From Leisingera aquimarina DSM 24565 (lineage in GTDB: Bacteria > Pseudomonadota > Alphaproteobacteria > Rhodobacterales > Rhodobacteraceae), in contig NZ_KI421504.1 in the NCBI RefSeq assembly GCF_000473165.1, positions 2,937,719 to 3,001,718 of the forward strand: 64,000 bases of DNA. The letters run 5' to 3'. The position numbers were made by a program, and so were the translations under genes. The notes beneath the pieces were generated by a model. That model worked only from the letters and a program-made list of their open reading frames with translations, was not told the DNA's origin and searched no databases. Position 1 is the stretch's first letter. Each line of letters begins with the position of its first letter. Shown here in pieces: positions 25,462-36,529 of the stretch.

Positions 25462-26607
25462 ATGAGCAAGCGCAGCATTTTTGAAGAGGTCGAGGGCGAG
25501 AAGACGGACGCGCCCGCGGTGGAGCCGGGACTGATCGACCGCGGCCGCGGAGGCGCCCGCAAGGCGATCCGCGCCTGGTTGATGGTGCTGTTTGCGCTGG
25601 TTGTGGCGATGATAGTTGTGGGCGGGCTGACCCGTCTGACCGATAGCGGGTTGTCGATCACCGAATGGCGCCCCGTGACCGGGGCGGTCCCACCGATGTC
25701 CGAGGGTGAGTGGCAGGCCGAGTTCGATAAATACAAGGGAATCGATCAGTGGCGCATCCAGAACCAATGGATGGAACTGGCTGATTTCAAATCGATTTAC
25801 TGGTGGGAATGGGGCCATCGGCAGCTGGGCCGCTTCATTGGTCTGGTTTGGGCGCTTGGCTTCTTCGGCTTCCTGATCGCGCGCAAGATCCCGGCCGGCT
25901 GGGCAGGCCGTTTGGCGCTGCCTGGTATTCTGGGCGGCGTGCAGGGCGCGATCGGCTGGTGGATGGTCGCCTCTGGCGTGACACAGGGCGAGGGCATGAC
26001 CGCCGTTGCCTCCTACCGCCTCGCTGTGCATCTGGGGCTGGCCTTTGTCATTCTCGGCTTCATCGCCTGGTATGTGCTGATGCTGGGCCGCGAGGAGCGG
26101 GAGCTGATGCAGGCGCGCCGCGCTAAGGAGGCGAAACTGTTCTCTCTCTCCACCGGCCTCATGCATTTCGCCTTTCTGCAGATCCTGCTGGGCGCGTTGG
26201 TCGCGGGCATCGACGCGGGCCGCTCCTATACCGACTGGCCGCTGATGGGCGGGCAGGTGATCCCTCCGAACTCCTTTATGATTGAGCCTGTCTGGAAGAA
26301 CCTCTTTGAAAACCCCGGCCTGGTGCAGTTCATCCACCGGGTGGCGGGTTACCTGCTGTTTGCCTTTGGTGTGGTGGCATGGCTGCGCGGGCGCGGCTCT
26401 GCCCATGCGCGCACTCGCTTTGCCTTCAACGCAGTCTTTGCAGCGCTGTCTGTACAGGTGCTGCTGGGGATCATCACTGTGGTTTACGCCGCGCCGCTGC
26501 ACGCCGCGATCACCCACCAGCTGGTGGCGATCGGCTTCTGGGTGCTGATCCTGCGCGCCCGCTTCCTGTCTGCCTATCCCATTGCAACCTCGATCAAGGA
26601 TCATTGA
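25462..26607 (+). CDS. ctaA: Heme A synthase (COX15/CtaA)
   Basis: Oxidises the methyl group of heme O to the formyl group of heme A for cytochrome aa3 oxidase. A 381-residue inner-membrane protein with about eight helices and the conserved histidine and charged motifs GGLTRLTDSGLSITEWRPVTG, YWWEWGHRQLGRFIG, LVQFIHRVAGYLLF and HAAITHQLVAIGFW; these histidines ligate heme. The length is normal for the alphaproteobacterial form. The downstream carboxypeptidase gene starts five bases after its stop. Confidence 0.95.
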   Translation: MSKRSIFEEVEGEKTDAPAVEPGLIDRGRGGARKAIRAWLMVLFALVVAMIVVGGLTRLTDSGLSITEWRPVTGAVPPMSEGEWQAEFDKYKGIDQWRIQNQWMELADFKSIYWWEWGHRQLGRFIGLVWALGFFGFLIARKIPAGWAGRLALPGILGGVQGAIGWWMVASGVTQGEGMTAVASYRLAVHLGLAFVILGFIAWYVLMLGREERELMQARRAKEAKLFSLSTGLMHFAFLQILLGALVAGIDAGRSYTDWPLMGGQVIPPNSFMIEPVWKNLFENPGLVQFIHRVAGYLLFAFGVVAWLRGRGSAHARTRFAFNAVFAALSVQVLLGIITVVYAAPLHAAITHQLVAIGFWVLILRARFLSAYPIATSIKDH

Positions 26608-26611
26608 CCCC

Positions 26612-28081
26612 ATGAGCGCATTTGACGAATTGTTGGCCTTCCAGCGCGACACGCAAGCTCTGGGGCAGATTGCGGGCCGTCTGGGCTGGGATCAGGAAAC
26701 CATGATGCCGCGCGGGGCAGCGCCGCAGCGGGGCGAGGAGATGGCCGCGATCGAGGCGGTGCTTCATGCCCGCCGCAGCGATCCGCGGGTGGCCGAATGG
26801 CTGGAGCAGGCGGTTGCACCGAATGAGGCGGGCGAGGCCCAGCTGCGCGAGATCCGCCGCAGTTATGAACGCACCGTCAAGGTGCCTGCGGATTTGGCCA
26901 AGAAGATCGCCCAGGTCACATCCGAGGCACAGGGAAAATGGGCCGCCGCGCGGGCGGATGAGGATGTGGCGGCATTTGTGCCGGTGCTGGAGGAAGTCGT
27001 CGCGCTGAAGCGAGAGGAGGGCCTGGCGCTGGCCGCGGGCGGTGACGTCTATGACGCCATGGTCGAGGATTACGAGCACGGCATGACCGGGGCAGGGATC
27101 GCGGGGATTTTTGACGCTATGCGCCCCGGCCTGGTGGAGCTGCGCGCCAAGGTGCTGGAGAAGCCCGCGCCAAAGGCGCTGAAAGGCAGCTTTGACGAAG
27201 CGGCGCAGATGAAGCTGACACGCAAAATCGCCAAACAGTTCGGCTATGACATGGCCCATGGCCGGGTGGACAAGGCGGTGCATCCATTCAGCTCCGGTTC
27301 GGGACTGGATGTGCGGATCACCACCCGGACCAGCGAGAGTGATCCGTTCAACTGCTTTTATTCGACCATTCACGAGGTCGGCCACGGCGCATATGAGCAG
27401 AACATCAGCCGTGACTACCTGCTGACCCCGCTGGGCAGCGGCGTGTCGATGGGTGTGCACGAAAGCCAGAGCCGGATTTATGAGAACCAGATAGGCCGCA
27501 GCCGCGCCTTTACCGGCTGGCTGTTTGAGGAGATGAAACAGTCCTTTGGCGACTTAGGTATTTCGGACCCTGATGAATTTTATGCAACCGTGAATGCCGT
27601 GCACAAAGGCTACATCCGTACCGAGGCGGATGAGTTGCAGTATAACCTGCACATTATGCTGCGCTTTGGTCTGGAACGCGCACTGATGAGCGGTGATCTG
27701 GCAGTGAAAGATATCGAGGCCGCCTGGAATGACCGGTTTGAGGCCGATTTCGGCTATGCCGTCGACAAGCCCTCAAACGGTTGTTTGCAGGATGTGCATT
27801 GGTCGGTGGGCCTGTTCGGCTACTTTCCAACTTATAGCTTGGGTAATGTCTATGCCGGCTGCCTGTATCAGGCGCTGCGTAGGGATGTTCCGGGGCTGGA
27901 TGCACAACTTGCCGAGGGTGAAACCGGGGGGGCAACAATCTGGCTGAAGGAAAACCTCCAGCAGCATGGCGGATTGCGCAGCCCGCGGGATACGATCATT
28001 CATGCGGCGGGAATGGAGCCGGGGCATCAGCCGCTGCTGGCCTATCTGGAAGAGAAGTTCAGCACGATCTACCATCTCTGA
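26612..28081 (+). CDS. M32-family metallocarboxypeptidase
   Basis: A cytosolic zinc carboxypeptidase of 489 residues (thermostable carboxypeptidase 1/Taq family) that removes C-terminal residues from peptides. The zinc motif is HEVGH (H254, H258) in YSTIHEVGHGAYEQN, followed by a GVHESQSRIYEN segment supplying the third ligand region. The conserved LGWDQETMMPRGAAPQRGEE opening and DVHWSVGLFGYFPTYSLGN ending are also present. It starts five bases after ctaA, so it is probably cotranscribed with it. Confidence 0.95.
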   Translation: MSAFDELLAFQRDTQALGQIAGRLGWDQETMMPRGAAPQRGEEMAAIEAVLHARRSDPRVAEWLEQAVAPNEAGEAQLREIRRSYERTVKVPADLAKKIAQVTSEAQGKWAAARADEDVAAFVPVLEEVVALKREEGLALAAGGDVYDAMVEDYEHGMTGAGIAGIFDAMRPGLVELRAKVLEKPAPKALKGSFDEAAQMKLTRKIAKQFGYDMAHGRVDKAVHPFSSGSGLDVRITTRTSESDPFNCFYSTIHEVGHGAYEQNISRDYLLTPLGSGVSMGVHESQSRIYENQIGRSRAFTGWLFEEMKQSFGDLGISDPDEFYATVNAVHKGYIRTEADELQYNLHIMLRFGLERALMSGDLAVKDIEAAWNDRFEADFGYAVDKPSNGCLQDVHWSVGLFGYFPTYSLGNVYAGCLYQALRRDVPGLDAQLAEGETGGATIWLKENLQQHGGLRSPRDTIIHAAGMEPGHQPLLAYLEEKFSTIYHL

Positions 28082-28203
28082 ATATCGAGCTGTATCCAAG
28101 CCCAAACCCGTCAACGGGCAGCGGAAAATCTGCTGCCCCGGAAATGCCGTATTTTATGGATATTCTCAGACTCTCTTGGGGATGTGAGTAAGAGAGTAAA
28201 CCG

Positions 28204-28266
28204 ATGCATACAGCCGTAGCTTATCTGATTTTTGCCAGCTTTGTTTTGGCACCTAGTCTGATCTGA
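28204..28266 (+). CDS. Possible 20-residue hydrophobic peptide
   Basis: ATG at 28204 opens a 20-codon frame ending TGA at 28264-28266. All but the first residues are hydrophobic (MHTAVAYLIFASFVLAPSLI), giving a single possible membrane helix. A purine-rich AAGAGAG lies eight bases upstream. It sits alone between the carboxypeptidase gene and the reverse-strand small gene. It could equally be chance. Confidence 0.25.
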   Translation: MHTAVAYLIFASFVLAPSLI

Positions 28267-28277
28267 AGCGTAAACGC

Positions 28278-28628
28278 TCAGATCAGGGCCATCCGCTCCG
28301 CCCGCTCAGGATCCGGGAAGGGACGGTAAAGGCCGGTCTCCGACGTGGAGATCAGGGCCGTGACATGTGAATAGAGCTTTTCTACCTCCTCGTCATGTTC
28401 GCCCAGAACACGGAAAGCCTGATCCAGCTGGGTCATGTCCTTGAATTCGATTTCCAGCAGAAAATCACGGCACTTGTCGCTGGCGAGGTTCAGCTTGCGC
28501 CGCAGCAGGCGCCAGCCCAGGATCACGCCGCGCTCCTGCAGGTAGCTCATCCATTGGTCAACTGCGCTGGCAAAGCTCAGCGCCTTGGCTTCGTGATGCA
28601 GATCGATGGAGCATTGATAGAGGTTCAT
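28278..28628 (-). CDS. Conserved hypothetical protein (116 aa)
   Basis: A small cytoplasmic protein without a signal or membrane segment. It reads as an alternating strand/helix fold: MNLYQCSIDLHHEAKALSFA, WRLLRRKLNLASDKCRDFLLEIEFKD, then a helical VEKLYSHVTALI. The layout suggests a ferredoxin-like or dimeric alpha-beta barrel fold. I believe this is a named DUF in Rhodobacteraceae but cannot give it a function. No operon partner. Confidence 0.65.
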   Translation of the reverse strand: MNLYQCSIDLHHEAKALSFASAVDQWMSYLQERGVILGWRLLRRKLNLASDKCRDFLLEIEFKDMTQLDQAFRVLGEHDEEVEKLYSHVTALISTSETGLYRPFPDPERAERMALI

Positions 28629-28703
28629 GGGACGATCCCTTGGAATAAACAGCTCAAGCGATAGTCTGGCACAGAAAGATTAGGCAGCGGTTAAACATAA
28701 GAA

Positions 28704-28729
28704 CGCCGCCCAGGTGATCCAGGGCGGCG
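28704..28729 (-). terminator. gyrA terminator hairpin
   Basis: An 8-bp perfect stem (28704-28711 with 28722-28729, ten-base loop) lies 28 bases after the gyrA stop on the reverse strand and is followed by TTCTTATG, a short T-rich tail. Confidence 0.6.
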
Positions 28730-28756
28730 CTGCTTTAGTCAAGCTGGGTGGCAGGG

Positions 28757-31498
<2,742 letters not shown>

Positions 31499-31691
31499 GT
31501 TGGCTGCCCGCTCTTTCTTATGGCTCTATATATTGTGTTTGCACCCTATCAGATACCGTATATGGGGCGCAAGCAAACAGCCCGGAAAGCGGGAAACAGG
31601 AGGTTCACACAGCGGTAACACTCTGTTTTTGGGGAAATTAACCAATAGCAGCCTAGCATCAGTATGAGGGGGCAAATTTTGGAGGCTGTAA

Positions 31692-31961
31692 ATGGAGACC
31701 ACAGAAACCGAGCTGATGCTGAAGGGATACGGGCTGACCACCGCGGAATTCACCTATTGTATGCCCGATTACATCCACGTTCTGAATACCTTTGTGTGGC
31801 AGGAGTACGACCTTGCCCCGGACCATCCGCGGCTGTTCGAGTTCATTGAATTCTGGCAGCGGGAAATCGAAGGCCCATTGCATTCTGTCCGTTTCAATCA
31901 CCGCAAGATGATTGGCCCGGGGGAATGGCGCAACGTGGTCGGAGAGTTTCAGCTGCACTGA
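31692..31961 (+). CDS. usg: Usg family protein
   Basis: An 89-residue cytoplasmic protein matching Usg, named for its position upstream of tryptophan genes in some proteobacteria: LKGYGLTTAEFTYCMPDYIHVLNTFVWQ, YDLAPDHPRLFEFIEFW, EGPLHSVRF and EWRNVVGEFQLH are the family's blocks. Its biochemical role is not established. GGAGG lies seven bases before the ATG. It is divergent from gyrA and not near trp genes here. Confidence 0.88.
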   Translation: METTETELMLKGYGLTTAEFTYCMPDYIHVLNTFVWQEYDLAPDHPRLFEFIEFWQREIEGPLHSVRFNHRKMIGPGEWRNVVGEFQLH

Positions 31962-31987
31962 ACCGGCTGGCTTTTTAATGTGTTTGC

Positions 31988-32035
31988 AGGGCCGTACGGC
32001 AGCCTTTGCCGTTGCGTGCATGCAGGCGCGGCCCT
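31988..32035 (+). other. Nested inverted repeats between usg and the RTX gene
   Basis: An outer stem AGGGCCG/CGGCCCT (31988-31994 with 32029-32035) encloses a hairpin ACGGCA/TGCCGT (31996-32001 with 32007-32012) and a TGCATGCA palindrome, so the RNA could fold as a small multi-branch structure. It may terminate usg or lie in the leader of the RTX gene. There is no T-run after it. Confidence 0.4.
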
Positions 32036-32119
32036 AATCCTATGCGTGTTTGAAGCACCCGGGCCGGCTCACGGCATTCCTATCGGGACCCGGGGCACAG
32101 AGAAAGCAGGCAGGAATTC

Positions 32120-33250
32120 ATGCGCAAGAACTTTTTTGGAAACCAGTTCGAAAACATCTTTGTGGCGTCGTCGGCGATCCGGGAGAGCTTTTACGGCCGG
32201 GGCGGCGACGATGATTTCACGCTGTATCATCACGATCCGGATGGTGTGAACATTCCGGATATGACTGACCGTTTCTTCGGCGGCAGCGGAGATGACACGC
32301 TGGATCTTCTGACCTTCAGCGTGACCAGCGAAAGCGACAACCTCAGCAAGTACAGCCAGCTCAGCTTTGATGGGGGCAGCGGTTACGACACCGTGAAGTC
32401 CCAGTTGACCGCTGAGGTGACAGGCGGTTCCATTCTGGATCTGGATGCAATTGAAACCAGCGTCATCTCGGTTGAGCATTGGTATTATGATATATTTTTG
32501 CAGGAAGTCTCCGGGGATGGCAACTTTACAGTCCAAGGCGGGGCAAAGGATGACACGCTGAGGATTACCCAGCTTAAAGATGCGATTGACACGGGACTCC
32601 GCGTTAACACATTCTCTGGCGCGGACAGCGTCCTTTACACCGCTAACGCCGGCGTCACGGACCTGATAGTGAACACAGGCAGTGGCAAGGATTATTTCGA
32701 GTTCAACGGCAATTGGGATGTAACAGCAGATATTCAGGTGAAAACCGGCAGGGGCAAAGACACAGTTGTCATCAATGGCTCGACGATCACCTCTCCAGCC
32801 GGGCTGGACGCGGTTATTAAAACCGGTGGAGGGGCCGATACGATTGTACTGGAGGGCATGCATTCGGAAACCCTGAAGGCTGGCGGCGGATCAGATGACA
32901 TCTACATCCTGACCGGCAGTTTTGCGAATGCTGCGGATAGTATCAAAACCGGCGGCGGCAAGGATCGCGTGTTTGTGGAGCTTGACGCCTATTCGACAGT
33001 CGCAATTGTCGAGGATTTTTCGGCAGCCAAAGATGTCTTTGTGTTCGACCGGCAGGAGGCAAGCCTGGAGATCCCGCGAAACACAGATGTCCTGTTCGAC
33101 CGGGGCGCGTGGGAAGCCGCGGAAGAAGACAGGCTGTTCATGGATAACGATGCGGACAAGCTCTATTACGGCAGCAACGTCCTGGTCGAATTCACAACGG
33201 ATGTCGAATTGACAGCCGGCAACTTCACAGTGGGCAGCTGGGACTACTAG
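32120..33250 (+). CDS. RTX-type (GGxGxD repeat) protein, probably secreted
   Basis: A 376-residue acidic protein with at least nine loosely spaced glycine-aspartate nonapeptide-like turns: GRGGDDDFT, GGSGDDTLD, GGSGYDTVK, GSGKDYFEF, GRGKDTVVI, GGGADTIVL, GGGSDDIYI, GGGKDRVFV. Such turns bind calcium and build beta-rolls. There is no N-terminal signal peptide, and the last ~40 residues (LYYGSNVLVEFTTDVELTAGNF) resemble the C-terminal tail of type I-secreted RTX proteins. No transporter genes are adjacent. Repeats are spread along the chain with no catalytic domain, so the role may be structural or adhesive. The ATG at 32120 follows AGGAA. Confidence 0.75.
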   Translation: MRKNFFGNQFENIFVASSAIRESFYGRGGDDDFTLYHHDPDGVNIPDMTDRFFGGSGDDTLDLLTFSVTSESDNLSKYSQLSFDGGSGYDTVKSQLTAEVTGGSILDLDAIETSVISVEHWYYDIFLQEVSGDGNFTVQGGAKDDTLRITQLKDAIDTGLRVNTFSGADSVLYTANAGVTDLIVNTGSGKDYFEFNGNWDVTADIQVKTGRGKDTVVINGSTITSPAGLDAVIKTGGGADTIVLEGMHSETLKAGGGSDDIYILTGSFANAADSIKTGGGKDRVFVELDAYSTVAIVEDFSAAKDVFVFDRQEASLEIPRNTDVLFDRGAWEAAEEDRLFMDNDADKLYYGSNVLVEFTTDVELTAGNFTVGSWDY

Positions 33251-33274
33251 GGCCTGCCAAAAGGAGGGGAGGCG

Positions 33275-34228
33275 TTAGGCTGAGCAGCTGGCGCCTCCCA
33301 GAACGCAGAACTTGGCGCAGTGCGGGTGGTTCAGCTGCACCGGACGTTCGGCCTCAGCGAGGGTTTCGCCCATCTCGAACTCAGGCGCGTAAGGCAGCAG
33401 TGTGCAAGCCAGCACGGCCGGTGCCTTGGCGCCTTTGCGTTTAACGACCATGCGCGACGAGGCGCACATGACGCTATCCGGGGATTTGCCCAGGATATCC
33501 CAGCAGGCGGTGGTGATTTCGGGCACTTCCACGGTTTCGTCCATTTCAGGAAACAAAACGGTCTGACCGGGGTCGTGCGCATCAATGGCAAAGCCATGCG
33601 CGGCAAACAGCGCGGCATAGCCGTTGCGGGCCTCCGCCTCGCTTTCTTCCCATACGGTGCGGCCCGCCACGGCCATCTGCACAGCATTATCGCGCAGCCA
33701 TTCCATGCCTTCGATGGTTTTGGCAAAGCTGCCGGTGCCGCGTTCCTTGTCGTGCAGGGATTCGCGGTGGTGATCGACCGAGATGCGAAGTGTCAGCTTG
33801 TTTCCGAACTCTTCCTGCAAGGCCAGTAATCCGGATTTCACAGTTTTGCGCATCATCGGGCGCATGGCATTGGTCAGGATCAGCACGTCAAACCCGCGCT
33901 CCAGCGCCGCCCGGGCCATGGCGATCATCCCGGGGTTCATGAACGGCTCGCCTCCCGTAAAGCCGATTTCGCGGATTGGCCAATTGCGTTCCCCGATCTG
34001 GCTGAGATAGCTTTGCACTTCGGCCTCGGTCAGATAGACTAATGCGTCATTGGTGGGGGAACTCAGAATATAGCAGTTTGTGCATTCGATATTGCACAGT
34101 GTGCCTGTGTTGAACCAAAGGGTTTCCGGGTTGCTGAGCGTCACCGAAGCGCGTTCCTGACCATTGGCCGTCACAAAGGCGTCTTGAAACTTGCCTAGGT
34201 TTGCAACGGGTTTTTGCAGGTCTTTCAT
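33275..34228 (-). CDS. Radical SAM enzyme with cysteine-rich C-terminus
   Basis: A 317-residue cytosolic radical SAM protein. The cluster motif is CNIECTNC (C45, C49, C52), followed by IGFTGGEPFMNP (SAM-binding GGE) and KLTLRISVDHHRE. The C-terminal third holds five more cysteines (C255, C275, C304, C308, C315; HPHCAKFCVLGGASC), enough for one auxiliary iron-sulfur cluster, as in SPASM/Twitch enzymes. The substrate is unknown. It converges on the RTX gene with 24 bases between stops and is divergent from zwf, so no operon partner identifies the job. Confidence 0.85.
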   Translation of the reverse strand: MKDLQKPVANLGKFQDAFVTANGQERASVTLSNPETLWFNTGTLCNIECTNCYILSSPTNDALVYLTEAEVQSYLSQIGERNWPIREIGFTGGEPFMNPGMIAMARAALERGFDVLILTNAMRPMMRKTVKSGLLALQEEFGNKLTLRISVDHHRESLHDKERGTGSFAKTIEGMEWLRDNAVQMAVAGRTVWEESEAEARNGYAALFAAHGFAIDAHDPGQTVLFPEMDETVEVPEITTACWDILGKSPDSVMCASSRMVVKRKGAKAPAVLACTLLPYAPEFEMGETLAEAERPVQLNHPHCAKFCVLGGASCSA

Positions 34229-34368
34229 GCGGATGTCCTTTGGGGCAGTTCCTTTCGCGGGAAGCTACCTTATACTGGGCAGGAAATGAAAGCAGCCGGG
34301 CAGGCACATGACAGGGATGTGAGCGGCAGTGTGCTGCGCCTGCACCGGCTTGAACAGGAAGAACAAGA

Positions 34369-35844
34369 ATGGTTTCGCGTGTGATACCGGTCGACCCGTT
34401 TGACCTGGTGATTTTTGGCGGCACTGGCGATCTTGCGCAGCGCAAGATCCTGCCGGCATTGTTCCGCCGTCATTGCGCGGGCCAGCTGACTGGAGCTGAG
34501 CGGATTATCGGGGCTGCGCGCACTGGCTTGTCCAGTGCTGAATACCGAACAATCGTGGCCGAAGCGGTACGTGCGCACGCGGGTCCCAAGGCCTGCGGCG
34601 GCGGGGCGTTGGAGGCGTTTCTGGAGCGGATCAGCTATGTTGCGCTTGACGCATTGGGAGAGGCGGGCTGGCAGGAGTTGAGCCGCCAGTTGCGATCTGC
34701 AGATGAGGCGCCTGTCCGCATGTTCTATTTCTCGGTGGGGCCGGGGCTGTTCGGACCGCTTGCAGAGCGGCTGCACGGCCATGGGCTGGCCAATGCGGAT
34801 ACGCGGATTGTTGTGGAAAAACCTTTTGGCCGGGATCTGGTCTCCGCGCGGGAGCTGAACCAGACGCTGGCCAGTCATTTCGATGAAAGCCAGATTTACC
34901 GGATCGACCATTACCTGGGCAAGGAAACGGTGCAGAACCTGATGGCCGTTCGGTTCGGAAATATGCTGTTTGAGCCGTTGTGGAACAGCCAGTATGTCGA
35001 TCACATCCAGATCACCGTGGCCGAGACTGTCGGTGTCGAAGGCCGCGAAGAATACTATGAACGCGCAGGCGCCATGCGCGACATGATGCAGAACCACCTG
35101 ATGCAGCTTCTGTGCCTGATTGCAATGGAGCCGCCGGCCAAATTCGACCCGGACGCGGTGCGTGATGAAAAGCTGAAAGTGATCCGGGCGCTGGATCCGG
35201 TGGAACCGCATCACATTGTGCGCGGCCAGTATCAGGCTCGTCTGGACCCGTCAGACCCGCATCCCTCGTACCGCGGACTGGTCGGCAACCCGCGCAGCAC
35301 GACCGAGAGCTATGTGGCGCTGAAGGCGCATATCAGCAATTGGCGGTGGGCGGGCACGCCGTTTTACTTGCGCACCGGCAAACGGCTGGTGAACCGGTCC
35401 TCGGTTATCAACGTGATGTTTAAGGACGCACCGCATTCGATCTTCGGGGCCGAGGCCGGACGCCATGCCAACCACCTGAAAATTCGCCTGCAGCCAAATG
35501 AGGGTATCACCCTCAGCGTGACAATCAAGGAACCGGGGCAGGGCGGAATGCGGCTAGTGGATGTACCGCTGGACATGAGTTTTGCCGAAGCACTTGGGCC
35601 GGAAGGCGGCGATCCGCCGGATGCTTATGAACGGCTGATCATGGATGTTGTGCGCGGCAACCAGACGTTGTTTATGAGGGGGGACGAGGTCGAGGCGGCC
35701 TGGGCCTGGACAGATCCGCTGATTGCGGGCTGGAAGTCCCGGGGCGATGTGCCTAAACCCTATGAAAGCGGCAGCACCGGACCCGGCGATGCCGATTTGC
35801 TGATGCGCCGCGACGGGCGTGAATGGAGAGGGATAAACCCATGA
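34369..35844 (+). CDS. zwf: Glucose-6-phosphate dehydrogenase
   Basis: Oxidises glucose 6-phosphate to 6-phosphoglucono-lactone with NAD(P), the entry to the Entner-Doudoroff and pentose phosphate routes. 491 residues: FGGTGDLAQRKILPALF is the nucleotide-binding loop, RIDHYLGKETVQN the active-site signature with the catalytic histidine, and the C-terminal beta-sheet domain is complete. It overlaps pgl by four bases (ATGA), heading a zwf-pgl-pgi operon. edd/eda are not in the window. Confidence 0.97.
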   Translation: MVSRVIPVDPFDLVIFGGTGDLAQRKILPALFRRHCAGQLTGAERIIGAARTGLSSAEYRTIVAEAVRAHAGPKACGGGALEAFLERISYVALDALGEAGWQELSRQLRSADEAPVRMFYFSVGPGLFGPLAERLHGHGLANADTRIVVEKPFGRDLVSARELNQTLASHFDESQIYRIDHYLGKETVQNLMAVRFGNMLFEPLWNSQYVDHIQITVAETVGVEGREEYYERAGAMRDMMQNHLMQLLCLIAMEPPAKFDPDAVRDEKLKVIRALDPVEPHHIVRGQYQARLDPSDPHPSYRGLVGNPRSTTESYVALKAHISNWRWAGTPFYLRTGKRLVNRSSVINVMFKDAPHSIFGAEAGRHANHLKIRLQPNEGITLSVTIKEPGQGGMRLVDVPLDMSFAEALGPEGGDPPDAYERLIMDVVRGNQTLFMRGDEVEAAWAWTDPLIAGWKSRGDVPKPYESGSTGPGDADLLMRRDGREWRGINP

Positions 35845-36512
35845 AATTCAACGAATACCCCGACCAGGATATGTTGGCGATTGAAGTCGCCAATGAAATT
35901 GCGGGGGATCTGAAAACCCATTTGCTGACACATGAAGGGGCCTCATTTGCGGTCGCCGGCGGCACCACGCCGGGGATGATCTTTGACGACCTTTGCGCAG
36001 CCGACATTGAGTGGGACCGGGTACAGGTTATGGCCACTGATGAGCGTTGGGTGCCCGCAGACAGCCCGCGTTCCAATGCCAGCATGATCCGTGCACGGCT
36101 GCTGCAAAACCGGGCGGCTGCAGCGGATTTTTTGCCGTTTCATGTGCCGGATCGGCAGCCCGAAGAGGTGCTGGCGGAACTCGAAAGCCAGATCGTGCCG
36201 CAGTTGCCTCTTTCCGTCCTGCTCTTGGGCATGGGCGAGGACATGCACACGGCTTCGCTGTTTCCCGGCGCCGGCGGGATTGAAGATGCATTGGCCCCGG
36301 ATGCGCCTGCGCTTATCGTGATGCGGCCTGACAGCCAGCCCGAAGCGCGCATCAGCCTGACAGCGCGGGTGCTTGATTCCGCCATAGCCAAACATTTGGT
36401 GATTTTCGGGGACGCCAAGCGCCGGGCGCTTGAACAAGCGCTGGCATTGCCGCCGGAAACTGCGCCAATCCAGGCCGTAATGTCTGAGGTATCCGTGCAT
36501 TGGGCGCCTTGA
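35841..36512 (+). CDS. pgl: 6-phosphogluconolactonase
   Basis: Hydrolyses 6-phosphogluconolactone to 6-phosphogluconate. The 223-residue DevB-type chain has [16 protein letters not shown] (phosphate loop), [24 protein letters not shown] (family signature) and [17 protein letters not shown] (active-site histidine). The start at 35841 overlaps the zwf stop. Downstream pgi starts 17 bases after its stop. Confidence 0.95.
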   Translation: MKFNEYPDQDMLAIEVANEIAGDLKTHLLTHEGASFAVAGGTTPGMIFDDLCAADIEWDRVQVMATDERWVPADSPRSNASMIRARLLQNRAAAADFLPFHVPDRQPEEVLAELESQIVPQLPLSVLLLGMGEDMHTASLFPGAGGIEDALAPDAPALIVMRPDSQPEARISLTARVLDSAIAKHLVIFGDAKRRALEQALALPPETAPIQAVMSEVSVHWAP

Positions 36513-36529
36513 ATTCAGGAAAGATAGAT

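Noticed and set aside
24961-26652. 563-codon open frame antisense to trmJ and ctaA
   Set aside because: The opposite strand carries two recognisable enzymes with ribosome sites; the antisense product has no domain and spans two genes.
28116-28138. GGGCAGC/GCTGCCC hairpin after the M32 carboxypeptidase gene as a terminator
   Set aside because: The stem is real but short, with no T-run; too weak to list as a terminator.
32069-32863. 264-codon reverse frame opposite the RTX gene
   Set aside because: It antisenses the glycine-aspartate repeats and has no recognisable domain; the forward frame has regular RTX turns and a ribosome site.
36140-36500. Antisense frames opposite pgl
   Set aside because: pgl is well supported on the forward strand; the antisense products are shadows.
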